From an uncultured Ruminiclostridium sp. (GTDB taxonomy: Bacteria; Bacillota; Clostridia; Oscillospirales; Ruminococcaceae), in NCBI GenBank assembly GCA_947627695.1, contig CANQXF010000006.1, forward strand, positions 1 through 64,000: a DNA stretch of 64,000 nucleotides, in the 5' to 3' direction. The position numbers and the translations under genes are program-made. Each line of letters opens with the position of its first letter. The stretch's first letter is position 1. Positions 1-8,786 of the stretch are shown here, piece by piece. Below the pieces are notes generated by a model, which saw only the letters and a list, made by a program, of their open reading frames with translations, did not search any database and was not told the DNA's origin.

Positions 1-191
1 AGCTCCGAATTGCCGTCATGGTAGCCCCAGGCGGTGTCGTAATAATTCACGCCCTGTTCCATAGCGTAAGCGACCATTTCTTTCGCGGCCGCTTTGTCAA
101 TTTTGGAATCATCTCCGTCCAATACCGGGAGGCGCATTGCGCCCATGCCAAGAGCCGATAATTTTAAATCTTGAAAATTCTTGTAGATCAT
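1..191 (-). CDS. Aldo/keto reductase, N-terminal part (runs off left edge)
   Basis: Minus-strand reading frame starting at the ATG at 191-189 behind a good ribosome-binding site (GGAGGAGAATTT). It continues past base 1, so only about 63 N-terminal residues are visible. They read MIYKNFQDLKLSALGMGAMR and then a FxxGVNYYDTAWGYHDG-like segment. The 'YYDTAWGYHDG' stretch is the conserved aldo/keto reductase (AKR) motif with the catalytic Asp and Tyr. The family reduces carbonyls with NADPH in the cytoplasm; the substrate cannot be inferred. It sits 15 bp downstream of a second AKR and behind a TetR regulator, probably as one transcript. Confidence 0.85.
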   Translation of the reverse strand, partial: MIYKNFQDLKLSALGMGAMRLPVLDGDDSKIDKAAAKEMVAYAMEQGVNYYDTAWGYHDGNSE

Positions 192-206
192 AAATTCTCC
201 TCCTTG

Positions 207-1319
207 TCAATCCATATAGGTCTGATAGTTATTTTTTGCATGGTATGCGGCGGCCTCCCGCAGGGCAGCCGTGACGTCAAACGCCCCGCCTATCTTCTCG
301 GTCTGCGCCGTGTAATCCCCTGCCTCAAAGGCCAGGTCATAAGCACTGCGGAAGCTCTTATAGTAGTTCAGCTCCGCGCAGAAGGTGGGATCGGGCTGGA
401 TCAACATGCTGTTGTATGCTCGAATAATGCCGGACACAGGCACGCCGTAGGCATTATCGTCCAGGGCGGACCAGTCGTTGCAGCGGTACTTCCAGGTCTC
501 CTGATATTTTACTTTCATTTCAGCCAAAGCCTGTTTTTCACTGTCGGTGAGGGGCTTGAAGTCCTGCATATAGCCGGTGTTGTCCTCCACTTGAGCAAAA
601 TTGCTCATGCCTGAGAGGACGGCAAGCACGCCTTCCTGCGAGGCGGCAAAGCGAATCGCAAAGCTGGCCGGGGAAGCGCTCTGGTCAATATCCTGAAAGA
701 TGCGTTCCGCACCGACGGGGACTTTTGCCAGCATGCCGCCCTTTACCGGCTCCATGACGATGACCTGCTTGCCGTGCTTGCGAATGACCTCATAACACTT
801 CTTCGACTGGATGAACGGCTCCTCCCAGTCATAGTAGTTCAGAACGATCTGAACGGCGTCAACCTCCGGGTGTTCGGTCAAAATCTGATCCAGATGGGTG
901 GCGTCATCATGGTAAGAGAACGCGATGTGGCGAATCTTACCCTGTTCCTTCCATTGCTTCATGTGGTCAAAGAGATGGGCATCACGGACTTCCGTGGCAT
1001 AGATATAGCGGTTCAGATTGTGGAGCAGGTAGTAATCAAAGTAATTAACCCCGCATTTGTCCAGCTGCTCCCCGAAAATGGTTTCCACCTTGTCCTCGGC
1101 GGGCGTTTGAAATGTAGGAAATTTCGATACCAGCAGGAAGCTCTCCCGCGGATGGCGCTTGACAAGGGCTTCCCTGATTGCAGTTTCAGAAGTACCATCA
1201 TGATACACATAGGAGGTATCAAAGTAGGTAAATCCACGCTCCAGGAAAAGATCTACCATCTGTTTGAACTGTTCCATGTCGATGTCTGCTGCATTGTCGC
1301 TTTTCTGGGGAAGGCGCAT
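207..1319 (-). CDS. Aldo/keto reductase with a frameshifted 5' end
   Basis: About 370 residues of an NADPH-dependent aldo/keto reductase. AKR tetrad landmarks are visible: the 'YFDTSYVYHDG' Asp/Tyr motif near residue 35, 'LLVSKFP' (Lys) and 'YYLLHNLN' (His). The long frame begins at an internal Met (MRLPQKSD). A better start with AGGAGG lies upstream at 1351-1349 and reads MSEIKKLDLG then stop. Adding one G restores MSEIKKLGFGLMRLPQ, the usual family N-terminus. So either the strain carries a one-base deletion near 1330 or the base is a sequencing error. It lies 19 bp after the TetR gene, followed by a second AKR. Function in redox or detoxification is inferred from family only. Confidence 0.85.
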   Translation of the reverse strand: MRLPQKSDNAADIDMEQFKQMVDLFLERGFTYFDTSYVYHDGTSETAIREALVKRHPRESFLLVSKFPTFQTPAEDKVETIFGEQLDKCGVNYFDYYLLHNLNRYIYATEVRDAHLFDHMKQWKEQGKIRHIAFSYHDDATHLDQILTEHPEVDAVQIVLNYYDWEEPFIQSKKCYEVIRKHGKQVIVMEPVKGGMLAKVPVGAERIFQDIDQSASPASFAIRFAASQEGVLAVLSGMSNFAQVEDNTGYMQDFKPLTDSEKQALAEMKVKYQETWKYRCNDWSALDDNAYGVPVSGIIRAYNSMLIQPDPTFCAELNYYKSFRSAYDLAFEAGDYTAQTEKIGGAFDVTAALREAAAYHAKNNYQTYMD

Positions 1320-1370
1320 CAGCCCAAATCCAGTTTCTTGATCTCACTCATTGTTGGTTCCTCCTGTTAT

Positions 1371-1988
1371 TTATTTTTCGCTGATATAGGGTCGTATCAT
1401 GGCGGGTAAAAACAGATTGCAAAATTCTTTTGTCCGTTCCTCAAAGCTGTATGCCCCGCCTGACATATCCCAGCAAAGCATTTCACCGTAGATCACATCT
1501 ACCAAAGCGCCCGCCAGCGCGTCTACGGGCGTATCGCTCGTCAGTTCGCCCCGCTTAATTCCCGTTTCGATCATACCCTTCATGGAATCAATATCCATGC
1601 GGAGTTTGTCTGTGTTATACGGGGCTTCCACAAGATCGGGGTCTACGGTGTTACGCACCCATTCCTGGCAGAGCTTCAGCCCGTCCCGTTCAATGTGGCC
1701 GGAGAAATTCACCATGTAAAATACCAGCCGTTCCATAAAAGGGCCGTCATGGGCTTGCGCTTCCTCATAAATTCCCTGATACATCTCACGGCTTAATTCA
1801 AAAACTACGTCTTCCTTGCGTTTGAAATAGGTATAGAAAGTGCCGTTTGAAACATCGCAGGCTTTTGTGATCTCTTCGATAGATGTGCCTGCCAGACCTT
1901 TTTCACATACCAGCTTTTTTGCCGCCTCCAGCAGCTTTCGCTTGGTTTCCAGTGCGGCAATCTGCCGATTCGTCATTTTCTTTGCCAC
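1371..1988 (-). CDS. TetR/AcrR-family transcriptional regulator
   Basis: About 205 residues. The N-terminal helix-turn-helix is typical of TetR repressors: 'KRKLLEAAKKLVCEKGLAGT' followed by 'SIEEITKACDVSNGTFYTYF'. A divergent helical ligand-binding domain follows. I chose the GTG at 1988-1986 because GGAG stands 8 bases upstream; the ATG at 2015 would place the start inside the promoter -10. It heads a probable operon with two aldo/keto reductases. A perfect palindrome overlaps its own -35, so autorepression with release by a small molecule is likely. The ligand is unknown. Confidence 0.88.
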   Translation of the reverse strand: MAKKMTNRQIAALETKRKLLEAAKKLVCEKGLAGTSIEEITKACDVSNGTFYTYFKRKEDVVFELSREMYQGIYEEAQAHDGPFMERLVFYMVNFSGHIERDGLKLCQEWVRNTVDPDLVEAPYNTDKLRMDIDSMKGMIETGIKRGELTSDTPVDALAGALVDVIYGEMLCWDMSGGAYSFEERTKEFCNLFLPAMIRPYISEK

Positions 1989-2013
1989 GCCATCATCTCC
2001 TTTGTGTGATTTC

Positions 2014-2050
2014 ATTATATCATATTCACTGAATTAAAGTCAATGACTTT
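2014..2050 (-). promoter_or_regulatory. Promoter of the TetR-AKR operon with palindromic operator
   Basis: Minus-strand -35 TTGACT (2043-2038) and -10 TATAAT (2019-2014) with an 18-bp spacer. The perfect inverted repeat AAAGTCA-A-TGACTTT (2036-2050) covers the -35, a usual place for a TetR operator. That the TetR protein binds it is inference. Confidence 0.65.
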
Positions 2051-2200
2051 TAATCAATTTTTTGGCTGCCGTTGATCATAAGTATCTTGCTCATCGCTGC
2101 GTCTCCTGAAAATTTGTTGTTCCGACAACACTACTCATCTCATCCATCAGCTTGACGGTCCCTTCGCATATGCCGCAGTGCCGTCACAGCAGTCCGTTCC
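2050..2200 (-). pseudogene. Remnants of two genes, one a flavodoxin-like oxidoreductase start
   Basis: Minus strand. At 2094-2050 an ATG with upstream GGAG reads MSKILMINGSQKID and then stop. This matches the opening strand of NADPH-dependent FMN reductases (MSKIL-INGSP), cut off after 14 residues. Just upstream, overlapping the ATG, is an open tail reading HCGICEGTVKLMDEMSSVVG and ending QETQR, which looks like the C-terminus of another cysteine-containing protein. Neither is a full gene. I read them as debris left where the TetR operon was inserted or its neighbours were deleted. Confidence 0.4.
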
Positions 2201-2273
2201 AATCGGAAGCGACTCATAAGGCTCATCCATCTCACCAGCCTGATTGCCATTCTGTCCCGTATAGAATTCCATT

Positions 2274-2420
2274 CTTTATCACAAAAGAACAAATGACAAA
2301 GCCTTTTCAAATTTATAATATCTGCTGTCAATTGCGCAGCGCTTTGACCGCTGACGATCAAGCCGTCACCGCATTATATTTCAATATTTTTTCGGTCGGT
2401 TCGCTTGCCGCCTGTTCTTG
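2274..2420. repeat. Direct repeat R1 (second copy at 11822-11976)
   Basis: About 150 bp that recur in the same orientation at 11822-11976. Shared tracts include 'TCTTTATCACAAAAGAACAA', 'GACAAAGCCTTTTCAA' and 'TCGGTCGGTTCGCTTGCCGC'. On the minus strand it encodes the tail AASEPTE of the recombinase remnant seen intact at the other copy. The two copies bracket 9.4 kb of accessory genes. Confidence 0.7.
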
Positions 2421-2507
2421 CTTAAAAACATATTTTTGCATTTCAGTGCAAATACATGAATTTTTTATAAGTTTATGCTATTATATAGACAGCAGGAGGT
2501 ATGCTCA

Positions 2508-3579
2508 ATGATAGGATCACGTAAACTGAAAAAAAGAGACCGTTATCTCAACAAGCTGATTGGCTTTCAGGATACCGAACCTGTAAAAGTCATCACCGGC
2601 ATAAGGCGCTGCGGGAAATCAAGCCTTTTGAAGCTGATGGTCATTCATCTGATCGAGATGGGCATTCAGCCTGAGCAAATCGTTGAGATGAGTTTTGAAT
2701 ACAATGATTTTCGGAAAATGACTGCTGACGACGTTTACGCTTATGTAAAAAATCAGATCGTATCGGGAAAGCGCATGTATTTATTCTTTGATGAGATCCG
2801 GAGGATCGACGCATGGGAGGATGCGATCAACGCATTGCGTGTGGATCTGGACTGTGATATTTATGTAACCGGTTCAAATGCGTATCTGCTTTCCTCTGAA
2901 TATTCCACCTATCTTTCAGGAAGATGTGTGGAGATCAAAATGCTTCCGCTTTCTTTCAGTGAGTTCCTTTATTTTTATGATTTCGAGGTGAGGGAAACCA
3001 AAAGCGCACTTGGCGGTGTTCACAAGCAAGTGTTTGATAAAAACGGCGAGCAGTACGGCCTGCGGGAGGCGTTTGAAGCATTCATGCTTTTTGGCGGAAT
3101 GCCCGGTATTGCCGACGTGGGACTTGATCAGGAAAAAGCGCTTGCCTTTTGAAAGTTATTTTTTCTATGAGATCAAGCGCTTTGATATCAAAGGAAAAGA
3201 GTATCTCCGCACGCTCGGAAAGTATTATATTGTCGATATAGCTTTGAAAAATTATCTGCTGGGATCCAGAAATCGTGACAGCAGTCATGCAATCGAAAAC
3301 ATCGTTTATTTTGAACTTCTTCGCAGAGGATACGACGTTGCGATCGGTAAAATAGATAATATGGAGGTTGACTTTATTGCGACTGACGCCAACGAGAAGA
3401 AATATTTTCAGGTAACGGAATCCATGAACAGCGAGGACGTCAGAAAGAGAGAGCTTGCTCCTCTGCAAAAAATACGTGACAACTATGAAAAGATCGTGTT
3501 GTCTCTTGACCCCGGAATGGACGGTTCGTATGAGGGGATCAAGTCTGAGAATCTGATCGAATGGCTGCTTGAAGACTGA
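2508..3579 (+). pseudogene. AAA/DUF4143-type ATPase, internally deleted and frameshifted
   Basis: Starts at ATG 2508 behind AGGAGG. The first part has a Walker A-like 'VITGIRRCGKSSLLK', a Walker B-like 'LFFDEI', the 'VTGSNAYLLSS' sensor and the 'SGRCVEIKMLPLSFSEF' segment of DUF4143-linked ATPases. It runs to a stop after 'GLDQEKALAF' near 3150. The C-terminal DUF4143 nuclease-like part resumes in another frame at 'ESYFFYEIKRFDIKGKEYLR' and ends at 3579. Intact relatives have roughly 70-90 more residues between these points, so an internal deletion has also shifted the frame. Inactive as a full-length protein. Confidence 0.8.
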
Positions 3580-3861
3580 AGCTTACTGTTTTTTGCTTTA
3601 TTACTGTCATTACAGAAAGAAACATAAAAAATTTATATATGGTATAATAAAGACAAGCGCTGAAACCCTTTGATAAAAGGAGTTTGTGGACGGTTGCCGT
3701 TATATTTCAATTCTTTTTCCAATGAAATTTTACGGTTTAAAATCTGTTAAAAAAGAGGGAATGTTTATTTAAGACAAAATTTGAGGTGAAAACCCTCAAA
3801 AAATAGAAAGGCGCATACACTGTTTAAGGTGCCTATTGTTCAAATCAGTTGAACAAAAAGA

Positions 3862-3905
3862 TAACCCTGTATCAGACGGTTGATCCGTCGGGTACAGGGT
3901 TTTTC
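3862..3905 (+). terminator. Intrinsic terminator
   Basis: Outer stem ACCCTGTA (3864-3871) with TACAGGGT (3893-3900), inner stem GACGG/CCGTC, then a run of T. Confidence 0.7.
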
Positions 3906-4143
3906 TATGTCAGAATATAAAAAAGTCAGGAAGTGTGATTACAATGAAAAGTAAAACAGATTAAGCGCTCATAGCACAAAACAAAAAAAGTCAAGTCCTT
4001 TTTGAAAAATTTTTTCTTTAAGTACGAAAATTTTGTTATAGAGGTGTTAAGGTACGCTTTTTATGCGGAGGTTAAAGCTATGTGTAGGAAACCCAGTAAA
4101 ACAAGAGGAGCCGACAAGAAAAAGGCGATTTTACGTTATTCTG

Positions 4144-4181
4144 AAAACCGTCACACCTTTGTTTCAGGCGTGACGGTTTTG
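4144..4181 (+). terminator. Hairpin/terminator
   Basis: CCGTCAC (4148-4154) pairs with GTGACGG (4170-4176), flanked by A4 and T4, so it could work in both directions. It lies between the short frame and the convergent SLOG gene. Confidence 0.6.
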
Positions 4182-4215
4182 ACATAAAAAGGGAGAAACA
4201 ACATAATAGACTTGC

Positions 4216-4701
4216 TTATATCAGCTTATCATATATCTCATCAGCAATGTTGATTACTTTCTTACATTGCTTGAGAGCATATTGCATTGTGGTATATGCA
4301 CCGCCCTGTTGATTTTCTACATAACAAACCACAAGTTCCGAGCGATCAACCATATCTCTGTTCCGTATCTGAATTGCTGATTTATAGTGCGCTTTGCAGG
4401 ATTTTTCACATATTTCCACCTCATCATAGTATCTTAGAAAACTTTCCTCGTTATCTCTGTACTCTGCTCTCATATACGGAAGAACAAGAACGTGAGCAGT
4501 ATTTCCGTAATTGTATTTTTTTGTTACGCGGCAGATAACAGATGAAACAAGAATGTCAAAATCTCCGTCACGTCCAACGAGGAACTCCACATATTCCTTA
4601 TTTTTTACAAAATTTTCTATAATGTTTTCAAGTCGTTCTGTAACATCAATAGACCTGTTTATCACTCTATGCCCGAAAAAACTTATCGTGTATGTGTCCA
4701 T
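4216..4701 (-). CDS. SLOG-family (YspA/DUF1273-like) protein
   Basis: 161 residues with GGAG 8 bases before the ATG. It opens MDTYTISFFGHRVINRS; the FFGHR motif with a preceding beta strand is typical of the SLOG Rossmann superfamily (YpsA/DUF1273). A later 'DRSELVVCYVENQQGGAYTT' resembles the second strand-loop of the fold, and the protein ends 'ALKQCKKVINIADEIYDKLI'. SLOG domains bind or process nucleotide-derived ligands, but the role of this small stand-alone version is not established. It is divergent from an XRE regulator across a short shared promoter region with an inverted TGTCC/GGACA repeat, which suggests joint control. Confidence 0.7.
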   Translation of the reverse strand: MDTYTISFFGHRVINRSIDVTERLENIIENFVKNKEYVEFLVGRDGDFDILVSSVICRVTKKYNYGNTAHVLVLPYMRAEYRDNEESFLRYYDEVEICEKSCKAHYKSAIQIRNRDMVDRSELVVCYVENQQGGAYTTMQYALKQCKKVINIADEIYDKLI

Positions 4702-4748
4702 AGCAATAACTCCTATTCACCTATATTGCTATATATTATACACCTAAA

Positions 4749-4776
4749 TGTCCATATTTTCAAGCCCAAACGGACA
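4749..4776. promoter_or_regulatory. Candidate operator between SLOG and XRE genes
   Basis: Inverted repeat TGTCC (4749-4753) / GGACA (4772-4776) in the 135-bp divergent intergenic region. A TATAAT for the XRE gene lies near 4799. Assignment as an XRE site is inference. Confidence 0.35.
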
Positions 4777-4836
4777 TTATTTTATTGCCCGAAAATGTAT
4801 ATAATGAAGTAAATACACATTGAGGGGCAGATAGTT

Positions 4837-5145
4837 ATGGAAGTTGGAAAAAAGTTGCAAAAACTCAGAGAAGAAAAGAAAATGTCAATGTATCGCTTGA
4901 CACAGATCACAGGCGTGTCGGGGCATCATATCAAAGGCATTGAAAACGGTACACGGCAGCCGACCATTGAAACGCTTAACAGGCTTGTTTCGGCACTTGG
5001 TTCTTCACTGTCCGAAATATTCAATGATGATACTGAATATACCTATCTGAACGAAAGAGAACGCAGTCTTATAGAAAATTTCCGCACGTTGTCCGAAGAA
5101 AAAGCTGATGCACTGCTTAATTTAAGTGATGTGCTGAAAAAATAG
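4837..5145 (+). CDS. XRE-family helix-turn-helix regulator
   Basis: 102 residues. Residues 3-60 form an HTH_3 domain: 'LQKLREEKKMSMYRLTQITG' then 'VSGHHIKGIENGTRQPTIET', with conserved spacing and the 'LNRLVSALGSSLSEIF' closing helix. The last 40 residues are charged and helical (SLIENFRTLSEEKADALLNL), as in dimerising phage-type repressors. Divergent from the SLOG gene. Followed immediately by a strong terminator, so it is a single-gene unit. Confidence 0.9.
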   Translation: MEVGKKLQKLREEKKMSMYRLTQITGVSGHHIKGIENGTRQPTIETLNRLVSALGSSLSEIFNDDTEYTYLNERERSLIENFRTLSEEKADALLNLSDVLKK

Positions 5146-5151
5146 TTAAGT

Positions 5152-5245
5152 AAAAGCCGTTACATCTTAAAAGTCAAGATGTAACGGCTTTTTGCTGTCA
5201 AAAAGTGATCCACAACTATTTATAAAAGTGTAACTATTGTCAAAA
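5152..5245 (+). repeat. XRE terminator within direct repeat E1 (copy E2 at 8971-9060)
   Basis: Stem AAGCCGTTACATCTT (5154-5168) with AAGATGTAACGGCTT (5176-5190) then T5 ends the XRE transcript. The same ~90 bp, including 'GTGATCCAC' past the hairpin, recur in the same orientation at 8971-9060. The two copies flank the GH59/AraC pair. Confidence 0.7.
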
Positions 5246-5355
5246 TGATACACCTATTTTAATGATGTTGAAACATAAAATCAAAAGTAATTGACAGTAT
5301 TTAACGCCATATGGTAAGCGTGATCCTCTGCAAATACGAATGCTAAGCCTTCATA

Positions 5356-7965
5356 TTATTTATATTCTATTGCATCCACCTGTAAAGTTCCGTCAATAAC
5401 GGTTATTTTTATTTTATGCTTGCCGTTTTCAAGACCGTATTTGTAATATGAAGCTTGACGCGTTCCGCCTTTACATGATGCCGAATCGTCAATAACATTA
5501 CCGTCCATTTCAACTTTAATGACCGCTTCCGAAGTCTGCCCTGTAATTGCAAATGCACTGCCTTCAAAATCAAATTCCATGGTGTCGCCCGAGTGCCCGT
5601 CAGAAGCTGTGCGGTTATAATTTTTGTAACTGCACATGGTATTGTGATACCAACCGTTTCCGTCGTCAACATTGCTTCCGGAAGAATAAATTATCTCCGC
5701 ATCAAGATCGTCAATACGAGTTATATACGGTTCGTGACCGTCAATAGCTTCAATTTTCAAATTGTCAAAAAAGTTATTGTGATAGGAACTGTATATCCCC
5801 ACACGTCCCGAAACGGTAATATTTGTATCATCTGTATAGCTGATAACATTTTCACCATTTACAAAACATTCAATAACATTTTCACAGGCACTTATTTTTA
5901 ACGTCTGTATCGCGCCGACATCAAAATTATTTACCGTAGCTTCCGCCAATGATTTTTTATCTTTCATAAGCTCGCAAGTGCCGTTATTATGGAGTTTTAA
6001 CCAATATCCGCTGAAATCGTTGTCCGCCAGATTATAACGCACACCGATACCGACATATGCATCATCGTCTGCGGGAATATTTTCCGCAAAACCTGCGTCA
6101 ATGCTTGCGGAATAATCAGACCATCGGTCATCTCCTAAATTTGTAACAGGCTGCGAAGTTGAGCCCCAGTCCTTTGGTTTTATTTCGGCAGTGATCTTCT
6201 GAACAAGAACGTTGTTCCCGTCCTTCTTTTCTACCTCAAAAGCTCCGCCCTGATCCGTTGTGTAACGGGGCGCATTTCCTCTTTCGGAAAGATAATCCGC
6301 ATCTTTATCCGCATATTCAAAATCATCTGTATACGGAAGTTTTAAAACGGCTGTATCTGCATTTTCATATGTAACTTCATTTATATCCAATGTAGATACC
6401 GTCATCATTGAATACGGCTTTACAACTACTTTTACAACGCCGTTTTCGGGAAGAACATAACCTAATCTTTTGAAGAAGCTGCTGTAATAGTCCTCTCCGT
6501 TGTCGGGACCTCTTGTTTCCCATACATAGAAAGGAGCTTCCATGCAGGACATATTTGAAAGAGTGATGTCATATTCAATAGTTTCGGCAGAATTATTTAC
6601 GATCACTGTCGAACAATTTTCTTTATTTTCGTCAACGCAGGTAATATAATTATATGTTGAATCAACAATAGCATGACCGTCACCGCCCGCTTTTCCGTCA
6701 CCGAAGCAAGCACCGTCAACAAACTGCCAGCCGCTGTCTATAAATTTTGAGAAATGCATTCCCATATAAAATCCTGCGTCCAGCGAATATGCGCCCGACC
6801 ACGGTTCATTTGCGGTAATAAGCTGTTTGGGGAAATACGTTACGCCGCTGTAATATGCGCTTATAGCGGGCTGAAATTCATACATGGTCATGCCTTCCGT
6901 CATTGCCTGAGTTATGCGCGTTGCAATGTCCAGCATTCCGTTGATGTCGCTCATTCCCGAACCCGTATTATCATAATGGTATGTAGAAACGGAATAGCTC
7001 ATGGGTGACGAGCCCTCTGAGAACCACACTTCTTTGCCATATTCGTCCTGAAGTTTCTTTGCGCTGTCGCTTGTCCATGATGTATAGTGTGAAGTTATCA
7101 CATCAATGGCATCCATAAGTTCTTCGTCTTTGAGCATTGCATCGGCAATACCCCATGTACCTACCGCTTCGCCGCATACGATCTTTATTGTATCGTAATC
7201 ATATCTTTCGTCGGTTTCTTCCTTTAATCTTTTGCTTAAATATTTTACCTGATCCGTATCTATATTACGTTCATTCTGATTTACCGTCAAATGAGTGACC
7301 TTAACTCCGTATTTATCATAAAGCGCATCAATGGTCGATTTGTACCATTTGTATATTGCATCGTTGACATCATCGGCATTATTTACCCAACTTGGTATGC
7401 CCCAATACAAAAGATCTACTTTCAGATCGGGGTTGATCTTTAACGCATCTGCCGCAAGCATATATCCCGCGCCTCTTGTGACGTCCGCAGGCTCATCAGC
7501 AGAACGCATTACGGCAGGTTCCGTACCCGATGAGGAATCCACATCGGCGCCCATTTCTATCTTGATAAGTGAAAGTCCCAAGCCGTCTTTGCCAAACATA
7601 TATTCAAGAAGTTTCTGATATATTTCGGGACATTCATATTTGTAGTCAATAAGAAGTCGGGAAGAATTGTTTGCGGAAATTATGCCGAGCCCGTCATAAA
7701 GCTTGGCTTCATCGGATAAAGCCTTGCTGCCGTCAGCCGTTACTGTCCTTGTAAGAGTTACATCAGATGTGTCAAATGTTATTGTTTTTTCTATGGGCTC
7801 TTCACTCTCCGTTTCTGAATTTAATTCAGCAGCATTTGTTGTATCTGCTGTCGTGGCTGACGTGCCGACCATACCCGTATCATTTTCGCTTTTAGTACAG
7901 CCTGAAAGCAGACCTGTAATCATTGCGGCAGCAGCAATTATCGCAGCTATCTTTTTAATTTTCAT
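5356..7965 (-). CDS. GH59-like (galactocerebrosidase-type) lipoprotein
   Basis: About 869 residues. It has a lipoprotein signal ending LLSGC and a Thr/Ser-rich linker. The catalytic barrel runs about residues 90-380: 'DGLGIISANNSSRLLIDY', 'IKIEMGADVDSSSGTEPAVM', 'HLTVNQNERNIDTDQVKYLS' with the likely acid/base Glu, and 'EVWFSEGSSP' with the likely nucleophile Glu. This order and spacing match galactosylceramidase family GH59. A beta-sandwich and lectin-like domain follow, with a further sugar-binding-like domain at the end ('TMEFDFEGSAFAITG'). Expected to cleave beta-galactosides at the cell surface. ATG 7965 is preferred for the signal peptide; ATG 7974 overlaps the AraC stop (ATGA), so translation may be coupled. 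Confidence 0.72.
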   Translation of the reverse strand: MKIKKIAAIIAAAAMITGLLSGCTKSENDTGMVGTSATTADTTNAAELNSETESEEPIEKTITFDTSDVTLTRTVTADGSKALSDEAKLYDGLGIISANNSSRLLIDYKYECPEIYQKLLEYMFGKDGLGLSLIKIEMGADVDSSSGTEPAVMRSADEPADVTRGAGYMLAADALKINPDLKVDLLYWGIPSWVNNADDVNDAIYKWYKSTIDALYDKYGVKVTHLTVNQNERNIDTDQVKYLSKRLKEETDERYDYDTIKIVCGEAVGTWGIADAMLKDEELMDAIDVITSHYTSWTSDSAKKLQDEYGKEVWFSEGSSPMSYSVSTYHYDNTGSGMSDINGMLDIATRITQAMTEGMTMYEFQPAISAYYSGVTYFPKQLITANEPWSGAYSLDAGFYMGMHFSKFIDSGWQFVDGACFGDGKAGGDGHAIVDSTYNYITCVDENKENCSTVIVNNSAETIEYDITLSNMSCMEAPFYVWETRGPDNGEDYYSSFFKRLGYVLPENGVVKVVVKPYSMMTVSTLDINEVTYENADTAVLKLPYTDDFEYADKDADYLSERGNAPRYTTDQGGAFEVEKKDGNNVLVQKITAEIKPKDWGSTSQPVTNLGDDRWSDYSASIDAGFAENIPADDDAYVGIGVRYNLADNDFSGYWLKLHNNGTCELMKDKKSLAEATVNNFDVGAIQTLKISACENVIECFVNGENVISYTDDTNITVSGRVGIYSSYHNNFFDNLKIEAIDGHEPYITRIDDLDAEIIYSSGSNVDDGNGWYHNTMCSYKNYNRTASDGHSGDTMEFDFEGSAFAITGQTSEAVIKVEMDGNVIDDSASCKGGTRQASYYKYGLENGKHKIKITVIDGTLQVDAIEYK

Positions 7966-7970
7966 ATAAT

Positions 7971-8786
7971 TCATCCTTTCATATTGTGATCAGAACGATT
8001 TGTTTCACGTCTAAGTGATGTAGGTGTTTTACCATAATATTCGCGTATACATTTACTCATATCGGTTGCACTGCAAAAACCTGTATTCCGCGAAATATCT
8101 GCGAACGCCATATTTGTATGACAGATAAGTTCAAATGCTCTTGTGCAGCGGATATGGGAAAGATATTTGCGCGGAGATATCCCTGTTTCTGCGGTAAACG
8201 CATGAGTGAGATACCCTACACTTACAAAATTCTTGTCTGCTATTTGTCCGATTCTTATGTTGTCGGCGTAATTCTGCTCTATGTATGCACGAACTTTGTC
8301 TGTAAGGAGTTTTGAGGAGTTCTCAACAGCGTAGCTGCTGCGAGGTCTTACTTCTTCATAAAACATTGAAAGCATATCAAGGGCTGCGCCGAGTTCCTTA
8401 TAGATGTTTCCGCCTTGTTCAAATATTTCGGTCACTCTTTGAAATCCATCGTACAGCTTCGGAACATTATGCAGATATATCATACCGCTTTTACTTATAT
8501 CCGTAAGAACTGCAAAAAGATCCGGTCTTACAAGCTGTGTTCTCAGTTCCCAAGGATTTATAAATGCGATAAAGCGTTTATATTCGATCTCATTTGAAAC
8601 AGTAACATTATGGAACTGACGGCTTTTGATAAGCAAACAATCATTGTCCGCAAGATCTACAGACTGTCTTCCGTCATTGACATTGACACGACCGCTTATG
8701 ACATATATAAATTCGCAGGATGTATGTACATGACTAAAATTCTGCGCTTTGCCCTCATAATATTTTGCGTGTTCTATTATAGACAT
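7971..8786 (-). CDS. AraC-family transcriptional regulator
   Basis: About 271 residues from ATG 8786 (GGTGATG just upstream). The N-terminal cupin begins MSIIEHAKYYEGKAQNFSHV and continues with 'CEFIYVISGRVNVNDGRQSV'. The C-terminal pair of helix-turn-helix motifs includes 'IGQIADKNFVSVGYLTHAF' and 'FADISRNTGFCSATDMSKCI', ending with the AraC signature 'YYGKTPTSLRR'. It overlaps the start of the GH59-like gene by 4 bp (ATGA), so it most likely controls that enzyme in response to a sugar. Confidence 0.9.
   Translation of the reverse strand: MSIIEHAKYYEGKAQNFSHVHTSCEFIYVISGRVNVNDGRQSVDLADNDCLLIKSRQFHNVTVSNEIEYKRFIAFINPWELRTQLVRPDLFAVLTDISKSGMIYLHNVPKLYDGFQRVTEIFEQGGNIYKELGAALDMLSMFYEEVRPRSSYAVENSSKLLTDKVRAYIEQNYADNIRIGQIADKNFVSVGYLTHAFTAETGISPRKYLSHIRCTRAFELICHTNMAFADISRNTGFCSATDMSKCIREYYGKTPTSLRRETNRSDHNMKG

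Larger units (their letters stand above)
3580..4215. other. Mostly non-coding interval with two terminator-like hairpins
   Basis: AT-rich, no convincing long gene. It contains a nested hairpin with T-run at 3862-3905 (ACCCTGTA/TACAGGGT outer stem, GACGG/CCGTC inner stem). A short open frame at 4080-4187 (35 residues, MCRKPSKTRGADKKKAILRY...) has GGAGG upstream and runs into a second hairpin at 4144-4181. A -10-like TATAAT lies near 3644. Whether the short frame is expressed is unknown. Confidence 0.4.

Noticed and set aside
4216-5145. Complete anti-phage defence system
   Set aside because: SLOG and XRE alone lack a recognisable effector (nuclease, TIR, membrane toxin); evidence is insufficient.
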